A stretch of DNA of 64,000 nucleotides, from the NCBI GenBank assembly GCA_963573385.1, contig CAUYLG010039208.1, positions 1 to 64,000 of the forward strand, written 5' to 3'. Every line of letters starts with the position of its first letter. The first letter of the stretch is position 1. This document shows, in pieces, positions 59,270-64,000 of this stretch. The stretch comes from Cacajao melanocephalus (Eukaryota > Chordata > Mammalia > Primates > Pitheciidae). The translations under genes and the position numbers were made by a program. The notes below the pieces were generated by a model. That model had not been told where the DNA came from. It made no database searches and saw only the letters and a program-made list of their open reading frames with translations.

Positions 59270-59420
59270 TTTTTATGACAACTCTATGCACTAGAAATTA
59301 TTACTATTTCTCATTTATGGAATGGGAAATAAAGGCTTGGAAAGCCTCCCTTTCTGTGGCCTGTGGCCACAGAATCTGTAGAATAGAAGGCTGAGATCTG
59401 CACCCACAGAATTTCATTCA
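59270..59420 (-). repeat. MIR fragment
   Basis: Antisense MIR: GACAACTCTATGCACTAGAAATTATTACTATTTCTCATTTATGGAATGGG. A perfect inner hairpin GGCCTGTGGCC follows at 59359-59369. Confidence 0.6.
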
Positions 59421-59559
59421 GCAAAAGTCATGTTCATTTAGCTCTCCCTGTAACTGTGAGATTAGCAGAGATAGTTAACGCTCTTTTGAGAATAAGGCTC
59501 AGAGAAGTATTTTATTTAAGGGCATAAAGTTTTCCACTGTAAAAATCTTCCTCTATTTT

Positions 59560-60775
<1,216 letters not shown>

Positions 60776-60784
60776 TGATTAATA

Positions 60785-60970
60785 GCCTTGTCTGTGCTTA
60801 AATTGTAGCTTCTCCATTTACTAAATGCATGGCCTTGGGTAATTTTCTTAAGTTCTACAAGCTTCTCTTTTTGCACTGGATGAAGGATAGTCACAATCTA
60901 ATGAGTAAGATTATTCATCTAAAGTTCTTGACATATAGAAAGTACTGAAATAATTAGCTATTATTCAACT
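60785..60970 (+). repeat. MIR
   Basis: Sense MIR: TTTACTAAATGCATGGCCTTGGG, TAATTTTCTTAAGTTC, GATGAAGGATAGTCACAATC, TAAAGTTCTTGACATATAGAAAGTACTGAAATAATTAGCTATTATT. Confidence 0.75.
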
Positions 60971-61114
60971 ATAAAAACTTCAGTGTCACAAAGAACAAAA
61001 TTAATGATTTTTTAGGGAGAAATGTCACTTCAGTAAAAAATAAATATAAAATACATTTTAATATTCAAGTAGTACCTGAAAAAGCTAGAACATGTAAGTT
61101 ATCAGACAAGACTA

Positions 61115-61363
61115 ATTTTATCATCATAATTATTATTTAATATAATTATTATATAATTATAATAATTATTAGTAATATATAATATATAAATTATTAGTAA
61201 TATAGAATATAATGAATTATATAAATTATATAATAAATTATATAAATTAGTAATATATAATATAATAATTAGTATACATGTATATGTATTATTAGTATAT
61301 ATATATGTGTGTATATATATATATATACACACACACAAACCCACACACACACACACACACACA
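61115..61363. repeat. AT-rich simple sequence with TG/TA/CA core
   Basis: About 180 bases of AT-only sequence (TAATTATTA, AATATATAA units) then GTGTGT(TA)n(CA)n at 61307-61363, which is itself self-complementary. Expected to be length-variable and replication-slow; it abuts the Alu at 61371. Confidence 0.9.
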
Positions 61364-61370
61364 TATATAA

Positions 61371-61662
61371 TTTGTTTTTGAGACAGAGTCTTGCTCTGTC
61401 GCCCAGGCTGGAGTGCAGTAGTGCTATCTTGGCTCACTGCAGCCTCTGCCTCCCAGATTCAAGAGATTCTCCTGCCTCAACCTCCTGAGTAGCTGGGATT
61501 ACAGGGGTATACCACCATGCCCAGCTAATTTTTTGTATTTTTAGTAGAGACATAGTTTCATCTTGTTGGCCAGGTTGGTCTTGAACTCCTGACCTCAGGT
61601 AATCCACCTGCCCCAGCCTCTTAAAGTGCTGGGATTACAGGCATAAGTCACAATGCCTGGCC
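61371..61662 (-). mobile_element. Alu
   Basis: Antisense Alu from TTGTTTTTGAGACAGAGTCTTG to CAATGCCTGGCC, both monomers. The tail side runs straight into the CA/TA repeat, a common place for Alu-linked microsatellites. Confidence 0.96.
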
Positions 61663-62269
61663 TAAATAATTATTTTTGAAAATTAGTATACATTTTATCT
61701 TGGTCCTCTGGGGCCCAGAGTCAAATATTAGTTTTTTTGGGAAAGTCATAGTGGCCAATAATATGGAAATTGTGGTCCAGCATACTATTAAATTCTCTTT
61801 TCACGTGCTGATGCTTACTGTTATCAGGTAAATGGAGATTATGAATAGGACACAAATGAATCACTAGTTTCTGTCTCAGGAAGCAGATATAGAGCAATAG
61901 GCCCAGTGTTATACTCAGCTTTAGTTCTGTCATCTGTCAACAGTGTATGTCACTTGTTTCAGACCACTAGAATATATTTTTCTCATTCAGCTATACCATC
62001 TTCAAAATTTCCTTATGTTACCAAATTAAAAAATGAAACTAAATGAACTGTAAGGTTCCTTTCCATTTTGACAGTCTATTATTTTATTCTTAATCTATCT
62101 GCCTCATCAGGGAGAGTTGGTCACTGCAATGCTTTGAGGACATATATTGGAAAGTAAATAATATTATTAATAGAGCTGATATTAGGAACACAACATTAAA
62201 GTCCTAAATATGGAGGATGAGAGAAAATAATAGTATGTCATTTATAAGAAAAGAGTTAAAATTTAGCCT
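61663..62269. other. No recognised feature
   Basis: Unassigned AT-rich sequence. Confidence 0.45.
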
Positions 62270-62490
62270 GAGCTTTAAAGTGCTGGTCTTGAAATCAAGT
62301 GAACCAGAGTTTGAATCCCTCCCTGTTCCTGCTAGTCTGTTTTCTCATCTGTATATTAGTAATTATAACAGGATTTACATCATATGGTTGCTGTGGTAAA
62401 TGGGAAAGTATCTGTAAAGTCTTTAGCACTGTGAATGGGACACAGTGATCACTTGATGAATGGTGGTTAGCATTGCTGCTGCATGAAATA
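62270..62490 (+). repeat. MIR
   Basis: Near-full sense MIR: AAGTGCTGGTCTTGAAATCAAGTGAACCAGAGTTTGAATCC, TTTTCTCATCTGTATATTAG, GGTTGCTGTGGTAAATGG, TGGGACACAGTGATCACTTGATGAATGGTGGTTAGCATTG. Confidence 0.85.
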
Positions 62491-63673
62491 CCTGACCCAT
62501 CACTATCAGCTGAGTCCAAAGATGCTACTGATTTGCATGTGCATAAAATGTCAACAATTTCTAAACTGAATGTTCAAAGAAGACTAACAAAATTATTTAA
62601 AAGGCAGAAAGAATAGTTCCTATTGCTACAAAAGGAATGTTTGTTTGTTTTGTATACAAAGTATTATTTTGTTGCAAATGTACGCAACCTTTTCATGTGC
62701 AGATATGGCTGCTAATAAGGCTTTTACTCTTTGTGTAAAAAATGCGTGATTTATGCAGACAGGCTGTAATATGAAAATCCTGCATAGTCTATTTGAATCA
62801 GCAAGTGGGCAGCCACATTTATCTCTGTTTACTGCTGAATAGCTTTCATTGTTAATTCCATTTTCTATTCCGGTTGTGCATATCACCCCTTAATTTAAAT
62901 CTTTGACAAGCTAATTTAATAAAGGGAATGGTTTTTAGAATGGAAAAAAATAAATATCTATACTCATCTTTTTAAAAATTATAATTAGCTTAAACAAAGA
63001 CCTTAGTTATAGTTTCTGCATTTATTAGATTTACCATAAGAGAATATTTATGCTAAAAGATGATTTTTTGCTTTAATTTTTAAGGTACGACTTAATAAAA
63101 TAATTCCTTCACTATTTCTTCATTGTTAAAATTTCATTCATATAAAGGGGTTGTATTTTGGGTCTTCGGATGAAAATATCCAGCTACCAGAGCCAAAAAA
63201 GGTTTCCATCAATCAATATAGAGAGAAACAGACTTTTAGAAGCAATAAAGTCCTAGAATGCCAAAATGCATTCTATCTGGTGATATTCTGTTCTTGACAG
63301 TCACTAAAGACATGATGATTATTCTTATAAGATTGTTCTGTTCTAAGTCCCTGAGTCTTGTTTTTTCTAACTGAAACCGGCATTAACTATGAAATAGGAA
63401 AAAAAAATCTATGAAGTATACATTAGCATGAATTCTGAAGGTACAGATAAATGTAAAAACATGGATAGCATGGGAAAACATTATAGTAAAGGTATTATAA
63501 GGTACGCTGAGGTACCTCAGAATAAAAATGGAAAGAACCAACAATTAAACAAATTAGTTTCAAATTTAAAACATGGGTTTGGAGAAGACTAATATGAATA
63601 ATTCTGCTGTAAATCATGATTTACAACATGACTATATATATATGTCACTGAATAAAATGAAATATGTATATGC

Positions 63674-63677
<4 letters not shown>
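62491..63677. other. No recognised feature
   Basis: AT-rich, repeat-poor. The minus frame 62626-62886 (86 codons) has no family signature. No RNA gene seen. Confidence 0.45.
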
Positions 63678-63719
<42 letters not shown>

Positions 63720-63729
63720 TGTGTGTGTT
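63678..63729. repeat. TG microsatellite
   Basis: About 52 bases of TG repeat with a single TTTG interruption near 63716; likely polymorphic. Confidence 0.95.
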
Positions 63730-63894
63730 CCATTTACCTGAAAGTTCAGTCACATTTTATTGGCCACAAATGGTTAAAGGCACAGTTTCATTTGTCATGT
63801 TGATGGACTGTTCATTACCAACTTAGACGCTTCTCAGTACCAAGCGGAATACCCCAAGGACTACCCTAGATATCAGCAGCCTGGGTAATGAATT

Positions 63895-64000
63895 CTTGGC
63901 ACTCATTGCTGCAGTACCATTCCCAGTTCTTCATGCTGTATCCACAGGACCTAGAACAGTGTCTGCCACACAGGGCTCATGAAATATAAATTAATAAAAG
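63895..64000 (+). repeat. L2 3' end, at window edge
   Basis: ATGCTGTATCCACAGGACCTAGAACAGTGTCTGCCACACAGGGCTCATGAAATA follows the sense end of L2; the last bases ATTAATAAAAG may be its terminus. Confidence 0.65.

Noticed and set aside
61102..61437. 111-codon frame rich in I, Y and N
   Set aside because: Translation of AT and CA simple repeats.

Overview
This window is primate, almost certainly human, nuclear DNA. The reasons are Alu elements of several ages, a full left-monomer Alu fossil, L1 3' ends and ORF2 pieces of both recent (L1PA-like) and old (L1M-like) type, MaLR (THE1/MST/MLT1) LTRs, and many worn MIR and L2 copies. Base composition is AT-rich throughout. I see no intact protein-coding gene: no reading frame here looks like a functional protein, and every long frame is a fragment of L1 ORF2, an Alu/LTR frame, a retrocopy, or chance. 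The window reads as gene-poor intergenic (or deep intronic) DNA.

Layout. 0-6 kb: the first ~140 bases are the promoter end of an L1 that runs leftwards off the window. It abuts a broken retrocopy-like segment of unknown parentage. A minus-strand MaLR 3' LTR with internal sequence (3.05-4.8 kb) and an internal L1 ORF2 piece follow. 6.7-13.8 kb: L1 tails, three Alus, a processed pseudogene of the 26S proteasome ATPase PSMC2 (9.7-11.4 kb) split by an Alu with clear target-site duplications (TSDs), and a MaLR LTR. 15.3-20.8 kb: an old plus-strand L1 with an Alu inside it, and a 3.6 kb 5'-truncated L1PA-like element inserted in its tail between 15-base TSDs. 21.9-25.3 kb: two old L1 ORF2 pieces, an MLT1-like LTR, a MaLR LTR carrying a copied 122-base piece of the neighbouring L1, and a MIR. 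28-31.2 kb: L1 tail, MIR, a retrocopy-like 3' end with poly-A signal, a GATA-type microsatellite, an L1PA-like 3' end and a MaLR LTR. 31-40.8 kb: mostly repeat-poor. 40.8-42.8 kb: L2 with two Alus. 44.5-46.2 kb: a 5'-inverted L1. 49.8-52.9 kb: Alu, L2, two L1 pieces and an Alu left monomer. 53.8-54.2 kb: a decayed isoleucine-type tRNA sequence and, next to it, a 159-base AT-rich quasi-palindrome. 55-64 kb: L2 and MIR fossils, two Alus and microsatellites.

I did not find a new multi-gene system. The most notable items are structural: the AT-rich palindrome at 54014-54172, the 122-base L1 piece copied into an LTR, the tRNA-like sequence at 53791, the twin-priming-type L1 inversion, and several short perfect hairpins and small tandem duplications. 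Subfamily names are by eye and should be read as approximate.
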